A stretch of DNA of 64,000 bases from Variovorax paradoxus (GCF_024734665.1 NZ_CP102931.1:1114001-1178000); one strand, 5' to 3'. Shown: positions 43,078 to 52,702, counted from the first letter of the stretch. Program-made: numbers and translations. The notes: generated by a model from the letters alone, not told the origin.

Positions 43078-43693
43078 CTCGCGTCATTTTGCGATGCCAC
43101 AGAGGATGGTTGAGCTTGGCCCATCCCTCCGTGACGGTGCCGCGCGTCATCGCGCGCAGCGTGCCCTTGACCCAGATGGCCGCGTAGATGTGCGTGATGA
43201 CCGAAAGAATCAGCACCACGGCCGACACCGAATGCACCACCACCGCGATGCGCCGCACGAGGATCGGGAAGAAGCCGACGAACCACGGGCTCCAGAACAT
43301 GAAGCCGGTCACGAACAGCAGCAGCAGGCTGATGCCGAAGGCCCAGAACACCAGCTTCTGCCCGGCGTTGTATTTGCCCACCGGCGGCATGCTCGACTTG
43401 TCGCCCTTGAGCATCTTCGGCGCGTTGGCGATCCACTCGCGGTCGGTGCGGTCGAGGATGTTCTCGCGCCACATCGTGAAGAACAGGAACACGAAGCCCA
43501 GCACCATCAGAAGGCCCATGAACGGATGCAGGATGCGCGTCCATGGCCCGCCGCCGAACAGCGTGCTCAAAAAGAACAGGCTCGGGTGGAAGAAGGCCAG
43601 GCCCGAGAGCGCGGCCGCGAAGAACATGATCGCGACGAACCAGTGGTTCATGCGCGTGGCGTCGCGGTAGCGGCGAAGGTAGTAGCGTGTCAT
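43070..43693 (-). CDS. fdoI: Formate dehydrogenase cytochrome b556 (gamma) subunit
   Basis: A 207-residue inner-membrane protein with four transmembrane helices. Heme-ligand histidines are in RMNHWFVAIMF, RILHPFMGLLMVLG and VVHSVSAVVLILSVITHIYAA, matching FdnI/FdoI. It anchors the complex and passes electrons from the Fe-S subunit to quinone. The stop overlaps fdhE by eight bases and the start is 13 bp after the beta-subunit gene. The symbol FdoI or FdnI cannot be separated by sequence alone. Confidence 0.94.
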   Translation of the reverse strand: MTRYYLRRYRDATRMNHWFVAIMFFAAALSGLAFFHPSLFFLSTLFGGGPWTRILHPFMGLLMVLGFVFLFFTMWRENILDRTDREWIANAPKMLKGDKSSMPPVGKYNAGQKLVFWAFGISLLLLFVTGFMFWSPWFVGFFPILVRRIAVVVHSVSAVVLILSVITHIYAAIWVKGTLRAMTRGTVTEGWAKLNHPLWHRKMTRGE

Positions 43694-43706
43694 CGCGTTC
43701 TTCTCC

Positions 43707-44666
43707 TCATGCGCGGGGTGCGGTGGATGGCGGCGAGGTGGGCGGCTCTTCGATCACCACCACGTCGTCGGGCTTGCCGTCGCGGTCGGCATCCGGGTGC
43801 TCGTCCTTCGGCTCGATCGGGCCGGTCTTCATGTAGTGGAAAAAGCTGCCCACCACGGCGCCGATCATGGCGACCATCGCGAGTGGCTTGGCCACGCCCT
43901 TCCACAGCGACACCAGCGGGCTGATGTGCGGGTCTTTGGGCAGGTCGGCATACAGGCCGGGGCGGTCGGCATGCTGCAGCACGTACATCACATGCGTGCC
44001 GCCCACGCCGGCCGGGTCGTACACACCGGCGTTGGCAAAGCCGCGCTCCTTCAGGTCGACGATGCGTTCCGAGGCGTACTCGTGCATGTCTTCCTTGGTG
44101 CCGAAATGCAGCGCGCCCGTGGGGCAGGCCTTGACGCATGCCGGCTCCAGGCCCACGCCAACTCGGTCGGAGCACAGCGAGCATTTGTAGGCCTTGTTGT
44201 CGGCCTTGCTGATGCGCGGTACGTCGAAGGGGCAGCCGGTGACGCAGTTGCCGCAGCCCACGCAATGCTCGCTGATGAAGTCGACGATGCCATTGCTGTA
44301 CTTGACGATGGCACCCGGCGCCGGACACGACTTCAGGCAGCCCGGGTCGTCGCAATGCATGCAGCCGTCCTTGCGGATCAGCCATTCGAGCTTGCCGGCC
44401 TCGGGTTCCACCTCGGAGAACTTCATCACCGTCCATGAGGAAGGCGTGAGATCGATCGGGTTGTCGTAGGTGCCGTGCATGGTGCCCACGTCGTCGCGCA
44501 GGTCGTTCCATTGCATGCACGCGACCTGGCAAGCCTTGCAGCCGATGCAGGTCGACACGTCGATCAGCTTGGCCACCTGCTGCACCTGCGGGCGGCTGCG
44601 GATGTCGGGCGACGGCGTAGTCGTGGCCGAGCGGGCGGCGATGTCGAGGGTTTGAAGTGAGGACAT
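43707..44666 (-). CDS. fdxH: Formate dehydrogenase iron-sulfur (beta) subunit
   Basis: A 319-residue protein with four ferredoxin-type 4Fe-4S motif sets: [42 protein letters not shown] and CSLC with CVKACP. A C-terminal transmembrane helix ([17 protein letters not shown]) anchors it, as in FdnH/FdoH, followed by an acidic tail. It conducts electrons from the catalytic subunit to the cytochrome b subunit. The gene starts three bases after the alpha-subunit stop. Confidence 0.95.
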   Translation of the reverse strand: MSSLQTLDIAARSATTTPSPDIRSRPQVQQVAKLIDVSTCIGCKACQVACMQWNDLRDDVGTMHGTYDNPIDLTPSSWTVMKFSEVEPEAGKLEWLIRKDGCMHCDDPGCLKSCPAPGAIVKYSNGIVDFISEHCVGCGNCVTGCPFDVPRISKADNKAYKCSLCSDRVGVGLEPACVKACPTGALHFGTKEDMHEYASERIVDLKERGFANAGVYDPAGVGGTHVMYVLQHADRPGLYADLPKDPHISPLVSLWKGVAKPLAMVAMIGAVVGSFFHYMKTGPIEPKDEHPDADRDGKPDDVVVIEEPPTSPPSTAPRA

Positions 44667-44669
44667 CGC

Positions 44670-47600
44670 TCAGGCCTTTTCGATGTTCACGGTGAACGAC
44701 TTGTACTCGGGCGTCTGCGTGTTCGCATCGCCCACGAAGGGCGTGAGCGTGTTTACCAGATACCCCGGCTTGGCCACGCCGACGAAGCCCCAGTGGTTCG
44801 GCAGCCCCACCGTGTGCACGGTGCGGCCATCGACCTGCAGCCCGACGATGCGCTTGGTGACCAACGCCACGGCCTTGATGAAGCCGCGCTTGCTCGACAC
44901 CTTCACCATGTCGCCATTGGCAATGCCTTTGTCCTTCGCCAGTTCTTCGCCGATCTCGACGAACTGCTGCGGCTGGATGATGGCTGAGGTGCGCACGTTC
45001 TTGGTCCAGTAATGGAAGTGCTCCGTGAGCCGGTAGCTGGTCGCCACGTACGGGAAGTCCTTCGGCACGCCGAGACGCTCGAGGTCGCCCTTGAAGATGC
45101 GCGCCGCGGGGTTGGCGCGCGCCTTCTCGTTGTTCGGGTGCATCAGGTTGTTGACCAGCGGCGACTCGAAGGGCTCGTAGTGCTCGGGCAGCGGCCCTTC
45201 GGCCATGCCCGTTGGTGCGAAGAGCCGCGCCACGCCCTCGGCCGTCATGATGAAGGGGCGCACCGCGTCGGCTTCTGTCGGGTTCGCGTCGGGCCGGATG
45301 TCGGGAACGTCAGCGCCGGTCCACTGCTTGCCGTTCCACGCGATGAGGCCGCGCTTGGCGATCCACGGCTTGCCGGTGGCCGGATCGGTCGAGGCGCCGT
45401 TGTAAAGGATGCGCCGGTTAGCGGGCCAGGCCCACGCCCAGTTCTGCACCATGCCGATGCCGTACGGGTCGGCGTTGTCGCGCCGCGCCATCTGGTTGCC
45501 GGCCTGCGTCCATGCGCCGCTGTAGATCCAGCAGCCGCTGGCGGTGCTGCCGTCGTCGCGCAGCAGGCCGAAGCCCGAGAGCTGCTCGCCAGCCTTGGCT
45601 GTTGGCGGCTTGGTCGGGTCCTTCGGGTCGAGCAGGTCGGTCAGCGCACGGCCGTTGTATTCCATCGCCAGTTCCTGCGCGGAAGGCGAGTGCGGAATCT
45701 TGTAGGGCCAGGTGAGGTTGACGATCGGGTCGGGATACGCGCCGCCGTCCTTCGCGTAGGCCGTGCGAATGCGGTTGAAGATGCCCGCGATGATCTCGAT
45801 GTCGCCCCTGGCCTCGCCCGGCGGCTCCGCGCCCTTCCAGTGCCACTGCAGCCAGCGGCTGGAGTTGGTGAGCGAGCCGTCTTCCTCCGCGAAGCAGGTG
45901 GAAGGCAGGCGGAACACCGTGGTCTGGATGTCGGTGGTCTTGACGTCGTTGAACTCGCCGAAGTTGCGCCAGAACTCGCTGGTCTCCGTCATCAGCGGAT
46001 CGATGGTGACGAGGAACTTGAGCTTGGACAGCCCATCGACGATCTTCTTCTTGTCCGGGAACGAGCCCACCGGGTTGAAGCCCTGGCAGATGTAGCCGTT
46101 GAGCTTGCCCTGGTTCATGAGCTCGAAGGCCTGCAGGATGTCGTAGAGCTTGTCGATCTTCGGCAGGTAGTGGAAGGCCCACTCGTTCTCCGCCGTGGCC
46201 GCGTTGCCCCACCACGCCTTCTGCATGCTGACGAAGAACTTCGGGTAGTTCTGCCAGTAGCTCATCTGGTTGGGACGCAGCGGCTTCAGCGCGCGGGTCT
46301 TGTAGTAGACGTCCAGCGTCTGCTCGCTGTCACGCGCAAGCGACATGTAGCCGGGCAGCGAGTTCGACAGCAGCCCCAGGTCGGTCAGGCCCTGGATGTT
46401 GCTGTGGCCGCGCAGCGCGTTCATGCCGCCGCCGGGTACGCCGATGTTGCCCAGCAGCAGCTGCACGATGGCGCCGGTGCGGATCATCTGCGAGCCCTGG
46501 CTGTGCTGCGTCCAGCCCAGCGCGTACATGATGGTCATGGTGCGCGTGGACGTGCTGGTGCTCGCGATGTACTCGCACACCTTCAGGAACTTGTCCTGCG
46601 GCGTGCCGGTGATGCGGCTCACCAGCTCGGGCGTGTAGCGCGAGTAGTGCCGCTTCATCACCTGCAGCACGCACTGCGGGTCCTGCATGGTCATGTCGAC
46701 CTTGGCCATGCCCTGCTCGTCGAGCGCGTAGTTCCACGACTTGGGGTCGTAGTTGCGCTTCTCGGCGTTGTAGCCGCTGAACAGGCCGTCCTCGAACTTG
46801 TAGTCAGGCCCGACGATGAACGGCGCGTTGGTGTAGTTGCGCACGTACTCCGTCTGGATCTTGTCGTTGCCCAGCAGGTAGTTGATGACCCCTGCGAGGA
46901 ACGCGATGTCCGAGCCCGCGCGTATCGGTGCGTAGTAGTCGGCCATGGCGGCCGAGCGCGTGAAGCGCGGATCGACCACGACAAGGCGCGCCTTGTTCTG
47001 CTTCTTGGCCTCGATGACCCACTTGAAGCCGCACGGATGCGCCTCCGCGGCATTGCCGCCCATGATCAGCACGACATCCGCGTTCTGGATGTCCTGCCAG
47101 TGGTTGGTCATCGCACCGCGTCCGAACGTCGGGGCCAGACTGGCCACCGTAGGTCCGTGTCAAACGCGTGCCTGGTTGTCGAACACCAGCATTCCGGTCG
47201 AGCGGAATGCCTTGTGCGTGATGTAGCCCGTTTCGTTGGACGAGGCCGAGGCGCAGAGCATGCCGCTGCTGGTCCAGCGGTTCACGGTCTTGCCCTCGGC
47301 GTTGGTGGTCTGGAAGTTGGCGTCGCGGTCGGCCTTGAGCAGCTTGGCGATGCGGTCGAGCGCCTCGTTCCAGCCGATGCGCTTCCACTCGGTGCTGCCG
47401 GCTTCGCGTACCTCGGGGTACTTCAGGCGGTTGGGGCTGTGCACGAAGTCGAGCAGGCCCGCGCCCTTGGGGCATAGCGTTCCGCGGTTCACGGGGTGGT
47501 CGGCATCGCCCTCGATGTGGAGGATGTCGGACACCACGTTCTTCGCCTTGTCGCCCAGGCTGTACATGATGAGCCCGCAGCCCACCGAGCAGTACGGGCA

Positions 47601-47747
47601 GGTGTTGCGGGTCTCGGTGGTGCGCGCGAGCTTGAAGTTGCGGGCCTCGGCCAGCGCGGCGGTCGGCGAGAAGCCGAGCGCCACGATGCTGGAGCCGACC
47701 AGCCCCGCGCTGCTGACGCGGAAGAATTGCCGGCGGTTCATGTCCAT
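44670..47747 (-). CDS. fdnG: Selenocysteine-containing formate dehydrogenase major (alpha) subunit
   Basis: A 1025-residue selenoprotein read through an in-frame TGA (complement of 47160-47162) as Sec196, followed by the conserved His. Both sides are in one frame: upstream ends FDNQARV, downstream resumes HGPTVASLAPTFGRGAM. The N-terminus is a Tat signal (MNRRQFFRV) and a 4Fe-4S site (C50, C53, C57, C92), so the subunit is periplasmic. Sec196 would ligate molybdenum or tungsten. GGAGG lies seven bases before the ATG. A SECIS hairpin follows the TGA. It belongs to the nitrate-inducible/aerobic type (FdnG/FdoG), oxidising formate to CO2 and feeding quinone. Confidence 0.96.
47120..47162 (-). 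promoter_or_regulatory. Bacterial SECIS element with Sec TGA codon of fdnG
   Basis: Directly after the TGA (complement 47160-47162) the mRNA forms a stem-loop with apical GGCCA-GUC-UGGCC (complement 47133-47145), 15 nt past the codon. The surrounding bases closely resemble the E. coli fdnG/fdhF elements, including the GU in the apical loop that SelB recognises. Confidence 0.9.
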
Positions 47748-47843
47748 GACGTGACCTCCTGCAGCGGTGAAGTGGGGTGTTTCATCGTGATCTTCTTTTT
47801 TTGCCGGGAAACTTGATTGATTGAATGAATCAGGCTGGCCGCG

Positions 47844-48140
47844 CTACTTGGGCGCCGCAGTGCCGTCGCCACCGCTCGGCGCGGGCGCCGCGCCGCCGGA
47901 AGAGCCGCCACCGCCCGGGCCGCTCATGCCGCCGATGGCTGTGCCGCCTTCGGACGGGCCTTTGTGGGAAGCGGAGGATTCGACCTTGTCGCCGGACTCG
48001 GCGGGCTTGATGCCCGTCGGACTCGCGCCGGTGGTGCCACTGTCGGCCTTCGGCGTTGGGACCTTGGGATCGCAGGCACTCGCCAGCATGCCTGCGACAA
48101 GGCACAGGCCGACGATCTGCAAACGCTGACATCGGGGCAT
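47844..48140 (-). CDS. Small Gly/Pro-rich lipoprotein upstream of the formate dehydrogenase operon
   Basis: A 98-residue protein with a lipoprotein signal peptide (lipobox LASAC) and a mature part that is almost entirely Gly, Ser, Pro, Ala, Thr and Lys, likely unstructured. The ATG at 48140 has AAGGAG five bases upstream; the GTG two codons earlier overlaps that site and is less likely. It is on the same strand as, and 96 bp before, fdnG. No function is recognised; it may be cotranscribed with the operon. Confidence 0.7.
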   Translation of the reverse strand: MPRCQRLQIVGLCLVAGMLASACDPKVPTPKADSGTTGASPTGIKPAESGDKVESSASHKGPSEGGTAIGGMSGPGGGGSSGGAAPAPSGGDGTAAPK

Positions 48141-48220
48141 CGACACTCCTTGGGGAAGGACGGGTCTGACAACGGGCTGTTTTTATGGCCTCGTTTTTCG
48201 CTTGCCGGGAGTGCCCGGTT

Positions 48221-48270
48221 TGCGACAAACGGGATACGTTTGTCGCATCATGCGACAGCATCCTGTCGGG
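48221..48270. promoter_or_regulatory. Array of TGCGACA/TGTCGCA half-sites (RegA/PrrA-box-like)
   Basis: A perfect 11-bp inverted repeat (TGCGACAAACG, GGATA, CGTTTGTCGCA) is followed after TCA by TGCGACA and then TGTCGGG. Four half-sites alternate within 50 bp in the divergent region between the lipoprotein and permease genes. GCGAC...GTCGC spacing is like RegA/PrrA boxes, and a RegB/RegA pair is encoded at 59-61 kb. Assignment is tentative. Confidence 0.55.
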
Positions 48271-48340
48271 ATCAAGGCCCGAAAGGGCGCAATAACCCTT
48301 GAATCCAGCCGCGCCCCTGAGCGTCGGCTATCGTTCGCGC

Positions 48341-50857
48341 ATGAATGCCTCCCTCCGCCTGGGTTGGCGCACGCTCTGGCGCGACCTGCGCGCCGGCGAA
48401 CTGCGCCTGTTGATCGTTGCCGTGGTGCTGGCCGTGGCCGCGCTCACGGCTGTCGGCTTCTTCGCCGACCGCCTGCAGGGCGGGCTCAAGCGCGACGCGC
48501 GCCAGCTGCTGGGCGGCGACGCGGTGATCGTCAGCGACAACCCGACGCCCGAGGCCTTCGTGGCGCAGGCGAAATCGCTGGGCCTGGAAGGCAGCGGCAC
48601 CTACGGCTTTCCGACCATGGCGCGAGCCGGGGACGCACAGGGCGGCGCCAGCAAGCTGGTGGCGCTGAAGGCCGTGGCCGCTGGTTACCCACTGCGCGGC
48701 AACCTGCAGACCTCCACCACCATCGACGGGCAGGGCGCCGTCACGCGCGACATTCCGCCGCCGGGCGAGGTGTGGGTCGATGCCTCGCTGCTCGACTCGC
48801 TCGCGCTCAAGGTCGGCGACACGCTGCTGCTGGGCGACACCGGCCTGCGCGTCGGCCGCGTCATCACGCTGGAGCCCGACCGGGGCGCCGGCTTCATGAG
48901 CTTCTCTCCGCGCGTGATGCTCAACCAGGCCGACGTACCGCGCACCGGGCTCGTGCAGCCCGCCAGCCGCGTCGGCTATCGCTATGCGGTGGCAGGCAGC
49001 GACGCGGCGGTGAAACGCTTCAGCGACTGGGCCGACGCCACCATCAAGAAAGGCGAGCTGCGCGGTGTGCGGCTCGATTCCTTCGAGGGCGGCCGCCCCG
49101 AGATGCGCCAGACGCTGGACCGCGCCGAGAAATTCCTGAGCCTGGTCGCGCTGCTTGCGGCGCTGCTGTCGGCCGTGGCGGTGGCGCTGGCCGCGCGCGG
49201 CTTCGCGGCCAGCCATCTCGACGACTGCGCGATGCTGCGGGTGCTGGGCCAGAGCCAGCGCACCATCGCCGTGGCCTATTCCTTCGAGTTCGCGGTGATC
49301 GGCATCGGGGCCAGCGGGCTGGGCGTGGCGATCGGCTTCGCGGTGCACTACGTGTTCGTGCTGCTGCTGGCGGGGCTGGTCGAAACCGCGTTGCCGGCGG
49401 CCACCTTGTGGCCCGTCGCCTTCGGGCTCGGCATGGGGCTCACGCTGCTGTTCGCCTTCGGCCTGCCGCCTGTGCTGCAGCTGGCCCGAGTGCCGCCGCT
49501 GCGCGTGATCCGGCGCGACGTGGGCGGGCTCAAGCCGGCATCGCTCGCGGTGCTGGGCGTTGGCGTGGCGGGCTTCGCGGCGCTGCTGATGGCGGCCAGC
49601 AGCGACATCAAGCTGGGGCTGATCGCGGTCGGCGGCTTCGCGGGTGCGGTGGCGGTGTTCGCGCTGCTGAGCTGGCTGGCGGTGAAGGTGCTGCGACGCA
49701 GCGTCAACGAAACGACGGCGCCGCGCTGGCTGGTGCTGGCCACGCGGCAGATTTCGGCGCGGCCGGCGTACGCGGTGGTGCAGGTCAGCGCGCTGTCGGT
49801 CGGCCTGCTGGCGCTGGTGCTGCTGGTGCTGCTGCGCACCGACCTCGTCGCGAGCTGGCGCCAGGCCACGCCGCCCGATGCGCCGAACCGCTTCGTCATC
49901 AACGTCATGCCCGACCAGAGCGATGCCTTCCAGAAGTCGCTGCGCGACGCGGGCGTGGGCAAGTTCGACTGGTACCCGATGATTCGCGGCCGGCTGATCG
50001 CCATCAACGACAAGCCCGTGACGCCCGACGACTACGCCGAAGACCGCGCCAAGCGCCTGGTGGACCGCGAGTTCAACCTGAGCAACAGCGTGAATGCGCC
50101 CGCGCACAACACCATCACCGCGGGCAAGTGGACGCCGGATGCGCCGGGCGAGGTGAGCGTGGAAGAAGGCCTGGCCGAAACGCTGGGCCTCAAGCTCGGC
50201 GACTCGCTGCGCTTCGACATCGGCGGCATGCAGAACGAGGCGCGCATCACCTCGCTGCGCAAGGTCGACTGGGGCTCGATGCACGCCAATTTCTTTGTGA
50301 TGTACACGGTGGCCTCGCTGGCCGACGTGCCTACCACCTACATGGGCGCCTTCCGCGCGCCCGAGACACGGGGCTTCGACAATGCACTGGTGCGCAGCTA
50401 CCCGAACGTGACCAACGTCGACATGAGCGCCACCATCAACCAGGTGCAGCGCGTGCTCGACCAGGTGATACGGGCGGTCGAGTTCCTGTTCGGCTTCACG
50501 CTCGCGGCCGGGCTGGTGGTGCTGTTCGCGGCGGTGACGGCCACGCGCGAGGAGCGGGCGCGCGAGTTCGCGGTGATGCGCGCGGTGGGCGCGCGCGCCA
50601 GCCTGCTGCGACAGGTGCAGCGCGCCGAGCTGGTGGGCGTCGGGCTGCTCGCGGGTTTTCTCGCGAGCATCGTGGCTTCGGTGATCGGCTGGGCCCTGGC
50701 GCGCTTTGTGTTCGAGTTCACCTGGACTGCCTCGCCCATCGTGCCGGTGGCGGGCGCGCTGGCCGGCGCGGTGCTGGCGTTGGGCGCGGGATGGTGGGGC
50801 CTGCGCGATGTGCTGCGGCGCCCGGTGGTCGACACGCTGCGACGCGCTGCCGAGTAG
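48341..50857 (+). CDS. ABC-type FtsX/YbbP-like permease (DUF214 family)
   Basis: An 838-residue protein with a first helix at about 22-45, a large periplasmic domain, three helices (about 255-420), a second hydrophobic block (about 425-520), another periplasmic domain (about 520-705) and three C-terminal helices. The FtsX-type segments REFAVMRAVGARASLLRQV and DDCAMLRVLGQSQRTI are present. This is the YbbP layout; partners of such permeases are YbbA-like ATPases, and none lies adjacent here. The ATG at 48341 was chosen over an upstream TTG. Known relatives export or extract lipid-linked or hydrophobic substrates; function here is unknown. Confidence 0.88.
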   Translation: MNASLRLGWRTLWRDLRAGELRLLIVAVVLAVAALTAVGFFADRLQGGLKRDARQLLGGDAVIVSDNPTPEAFVAQAKSLGLEGSGTYGFPTMARAGDAQGGASKLVALKAVAAGYPLRGNLQTSTTIDGQGAVTRDIPPPGEVWVDASLLDSLALKVGDTLLLGDTGLRVGRVITLEPDRGAGFMSFSPRVMLNQADVPRTGLVQPASRVGYRYAVAGSDAAVKRFSDWADATIKKGELRGVRLDSFEGGRPEMRQTLDRAEKFLSLVALLAALLSAVAVALAARGFAASHLDDCAMLRVLGQSQRTIAVAYSFEFAVIGIGASGLGVAIGFAVHYVFVLLLAGLVETALPAATLWPVAFGLGMGLTLLFAFGLPPVLQLARVPPLRVIRRDVGGLKPASLAVLGVGVAGFAALLMAASSDIKLGLIAVGGFAGAVAVFALLSWLAVKVLRRSVNETTAPRWLVLATRQISARPAYAVVQVSALSVGLLALVLLVLLRTDLVASWRQATPPDAPNRFVINVMPDQSDAFQKSLRDAGVGKFDWYPMIRGRLIAINDKPVTPDDYAEDRAKRLVDREFNLSNSVNAPAHNTITAGKWTPDAPGEVSVEEGLAETLGLKLGDSLRFDIGGMQNEARITSLRKVDWGSMHANFFVMYTVASLADVPTTYMGAFRAPETRGFDNALVRSYPNVTNVDMSATINQVQRVLDQVIRAVEFLFGFTLAAGLVVLFAAVTATREERAREFAVMRAVGARASLLRQVQRAELVGVGLLAGFLASIVASVIGWALARFVFEFTWTASPIVPVAGALAGAVLALGAGWWGLRDVLRRPVVDTLRRAAE

Positions 50858-50884
50858 CCATTTTTTTCTTCGGGGTCGAGCCGA

Positions 50885-50921
50885 ACGGGGTCGTGGAATG
50901 CAATACATTCCCCGACCCCGT
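50885..50921. repeat. Strong 16-bp hairpin upstream of the OLD-like ATPase gene
   Basis: ACGGGGTCG-T-GGAATG pairs with CATTCC-C-CGACCCCGT across the loop CAATA, with one mismatch. It lies in the 93-bp gap after the permease gene. No T-run follows on either strand. CGGGGTCG occurs twice nearby. It may be a REP-like element or an operator for the following gene. Confidence 0.6.
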
Positions 50922-50950
50922 ATTCAATTCACTCGGAAGAATCTTTCTAC

Positions 50951-52684
50951 ATGCGCTTGGCGTCATTCCAGATCACCAACTTTCGCTCGATCAACGACAG
51001 CGGCCTCATCGACTCCACACAGATCACGGCGATCCTCGGTCGAAATGACAGCGGCAAATCGAACCTGCTGCGCGCACTCCACAGCCTGAACCCCGCAGAG
51101 GGCCTGGCCGAACTCAGCCCCATCAAGGACTTTCCCCGCCACCGGCGCCTGGAAGAGTGCACCGGCGACACCCCGGTCGTCTTCACGCGCTGGAGCCTGG
51201 ACGAGAGCGAGCAGGCGGAGCTTGTCGAGATCCTGCCGCGCGCGGCAGGCGTGCGCCACGTCACCGCAGCTCGCGGCTATGGCACGGCACGCTGGGCCGG
51301 GCTCGAAGGGCTCACGGCGCTGTCGCTCGACGTGAGCGACATCAAGGGCAAGGTCCGCAAGATCGTGCCGGCCGTGAAGGCCGCCGCCGAAAAAGTCGCC
51401 GAGGAAGCAGCGAAGGCCACGCTCGAGCAGGAGGCCGACGCCTTCGACGCCGCAATGATCATGAGCCCCGACTACATCAAGTGGTCGGCGGGCGCAGTCA
51501 AGGCGGCGCAGGCACTGCGCAAGGCGCTGGCCGTGGCGGGCGCCGAGCTCAGCGACAAGCAGGAGCAGATGCTGGCCGAGCTGGAAGACATGGCCCTGTC
51601 CATCTCCAACGACACGCCCGCGCTCGCCCGCGCGCAGGCCTGGGTGATCGGGAAGCTGCCGCGCTTCGTCTACGTCGACGAATACCCCGCACTGCCCGGC
51701 CGCCAGAACATCGCCGAGTACCTGGGGCGCCAGGGCTGGGGCCAGCTCACGCCCGAGCAGCAGAGCTTCGGCAAGCTGTGCAAGGTCGCGGGGCTCGATC
51801 CGCAGAAGCTGCACGACCTGCTCGAAAAGAACGACCAGGCCACGCGCAACCAGCTCGTCAACCGTGCCGGCTCGGTGGTGACGGCAGAGATCCGCCGCCT
51901 CTGGAAAGACCGCCCGCTGAAAGTGCGCTTCAACCTCGACGGCCAATACCTCGACACGCTGGTGTCCGACCCGAACGGTGCCTACGAGGTCGAAGTGAAC
52001 CTCGACGAGCGCAGCCGCGGCTTCCAGTGGTTCTTCTCGTTCTACATAGCGTTCTTCGCCGACACGAAGGGCGGACGCGCGGAAGACGCGGTGCTGCTGC
52101 TGGACGAACCCGGCCTGCATCTGCACCCCCACTCGCAGGCCGACCTGCTGGCGCACTTCGAGAAAGACTTCGGCAACCAGATCATCTACACCACGCACTC
52201 GCCGTTCATGGTGCCGACGCACCGGCTCGATTCGGTGCGCACGGCCAGCCTCGGCGAGACCAGCGGCACCACCGTGAGCAATGCCGCGGAGGGCGACGAG
52301 CGCACGCTGTTCCCGCTGAAAGCTGCACTGGCGCTGAGCCGGATGGCGAGTGAGTCGGTGAAAGTTGAGGCTGTGAAACCCGTGGTGGCCGTGAAGGCAG
52401 AGGCGACGAGGCCGGTGGCTGCGGAGGGCGCGAAGCTGGCTAAATCGGCCAAGGCTGCAGAAGCGGTGCCTGCTGTTGCGCCGGCACCCGCGAAGGCGGA
52501 GCCTGTGAAGCCAGTGGTTGCGGAGAGCGTGAAGCCTGCTGAAGCGGCGCCGGTCGCCCCAGTAACGATTGCCATGGAGTCGGAACCGGCGAACCCGGCG
52601 ATCACGGAAAGCCCAAAGCCCGTCGAGACACCTGCCAGCGCCGTGGCCGGGCAAGCAGCCGGTGAACTCACTCAAGCCGCATAA
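50951..52684 (+). CDS. OLD-like AAA ATPase without TOPRIM, with a K/A/P/V-rich C-terminal tail
   Basis: A 577-residue protein starting with the SMC/OLD-type motif ASFQITNFRSINDSG and Walker A GRNDSGKSN (30-38). A central alpha-helical insert (about 135-220) is followed by the Walker B region VLLLDEPGLHLHP (381-393) and the H-loop TTHSPFM. OLD-family nucleases normally continue with a TOPRIM nuclease domain. Here the homologous part stops at TLFPLKAALALS (about residue 465) and is replaced by about 110 residues of repeats such as VKPVVA and AEPVKP. The tail has many Lys, Ala, Pro and Val residues. ATPase activity is expected; nuclease activity is not. Confidence 0.82.
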   Translation: MRLASFQITNFRSINDSGLIDSTQITAILGRNDSGKSNLLRALHSLNPAEGLAELSPIKDFPRHRRLEECTGDTPVVFTRWSLDESEQAELVEILPRAAGVRHVTAARGYGTARWAGLEGLTALSLDVSDIKGKVRKIVPAVKAAAEKVAEEAAKATLEQEADAFDAAMIMSPDYIKWSAGAVKAAQALRKALAVAGAELSDKQEQMLAELEDMALSISNDTPALARAQAWVIGKLPRFVYVDEYPALPGRQNIAEYLGRQGWGQLTPEQQSFGKLCKVAGLDPQKLHDLLEKNDQATRNQLVNRAGSVVTAEIRRLWKDRPLKVRFNLDGQYLDTLVSDPNGAYEVEVNLDERSRGFQWFFSFYIAFFADTKGGRAEDAVLLLDEPGLHLHPHSQADLLAHFEKDFGNQIIYTTHSPFMVPTHRLDSVRTASLGETSGTTVSNAAEGDERTLFPLKAALALSRMASESVKVEAVKPVVAVKAEATRPVAAEGAKLAKSAKAAEAVPAVAPAPAKAEPVKPVVAESVKPAEAAPVAPVTIAMESEPANPAITESPKPVETPASAVAGQAAGELTQAA

Positions 52685-52702
52685 CGGCAGCGCTGAGAAT
52701 CC

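Noticed and set aside
47160..47162. fdnG as a pseudogene interrupted by a stop codon
   Set aside because: The stop is TGA at the conserved Sec position, followed by His and a SECIS hairpin, and all Sec machinery is encoded nearby.
48144..48146. GTG at 48146 as start of the small lipoprotein
   Set aside because: It overlaps the AAGGAG ribosome-binding site; the ATG at 48140 has ideal spacing.
48205..48218. CCGGG-AGTG-CCCGG hairpin as a terminator
   Set aside because: Only 5 bp, no T-run, and it lies between divergent genes where no terminator is needed.
48272..50908. An 878-codon open frame antisense to the permease gene
   Set aside because: Same artefact: His/Arg/Gln-rich translation without motifs, opposite a clear FtsX-type permease.
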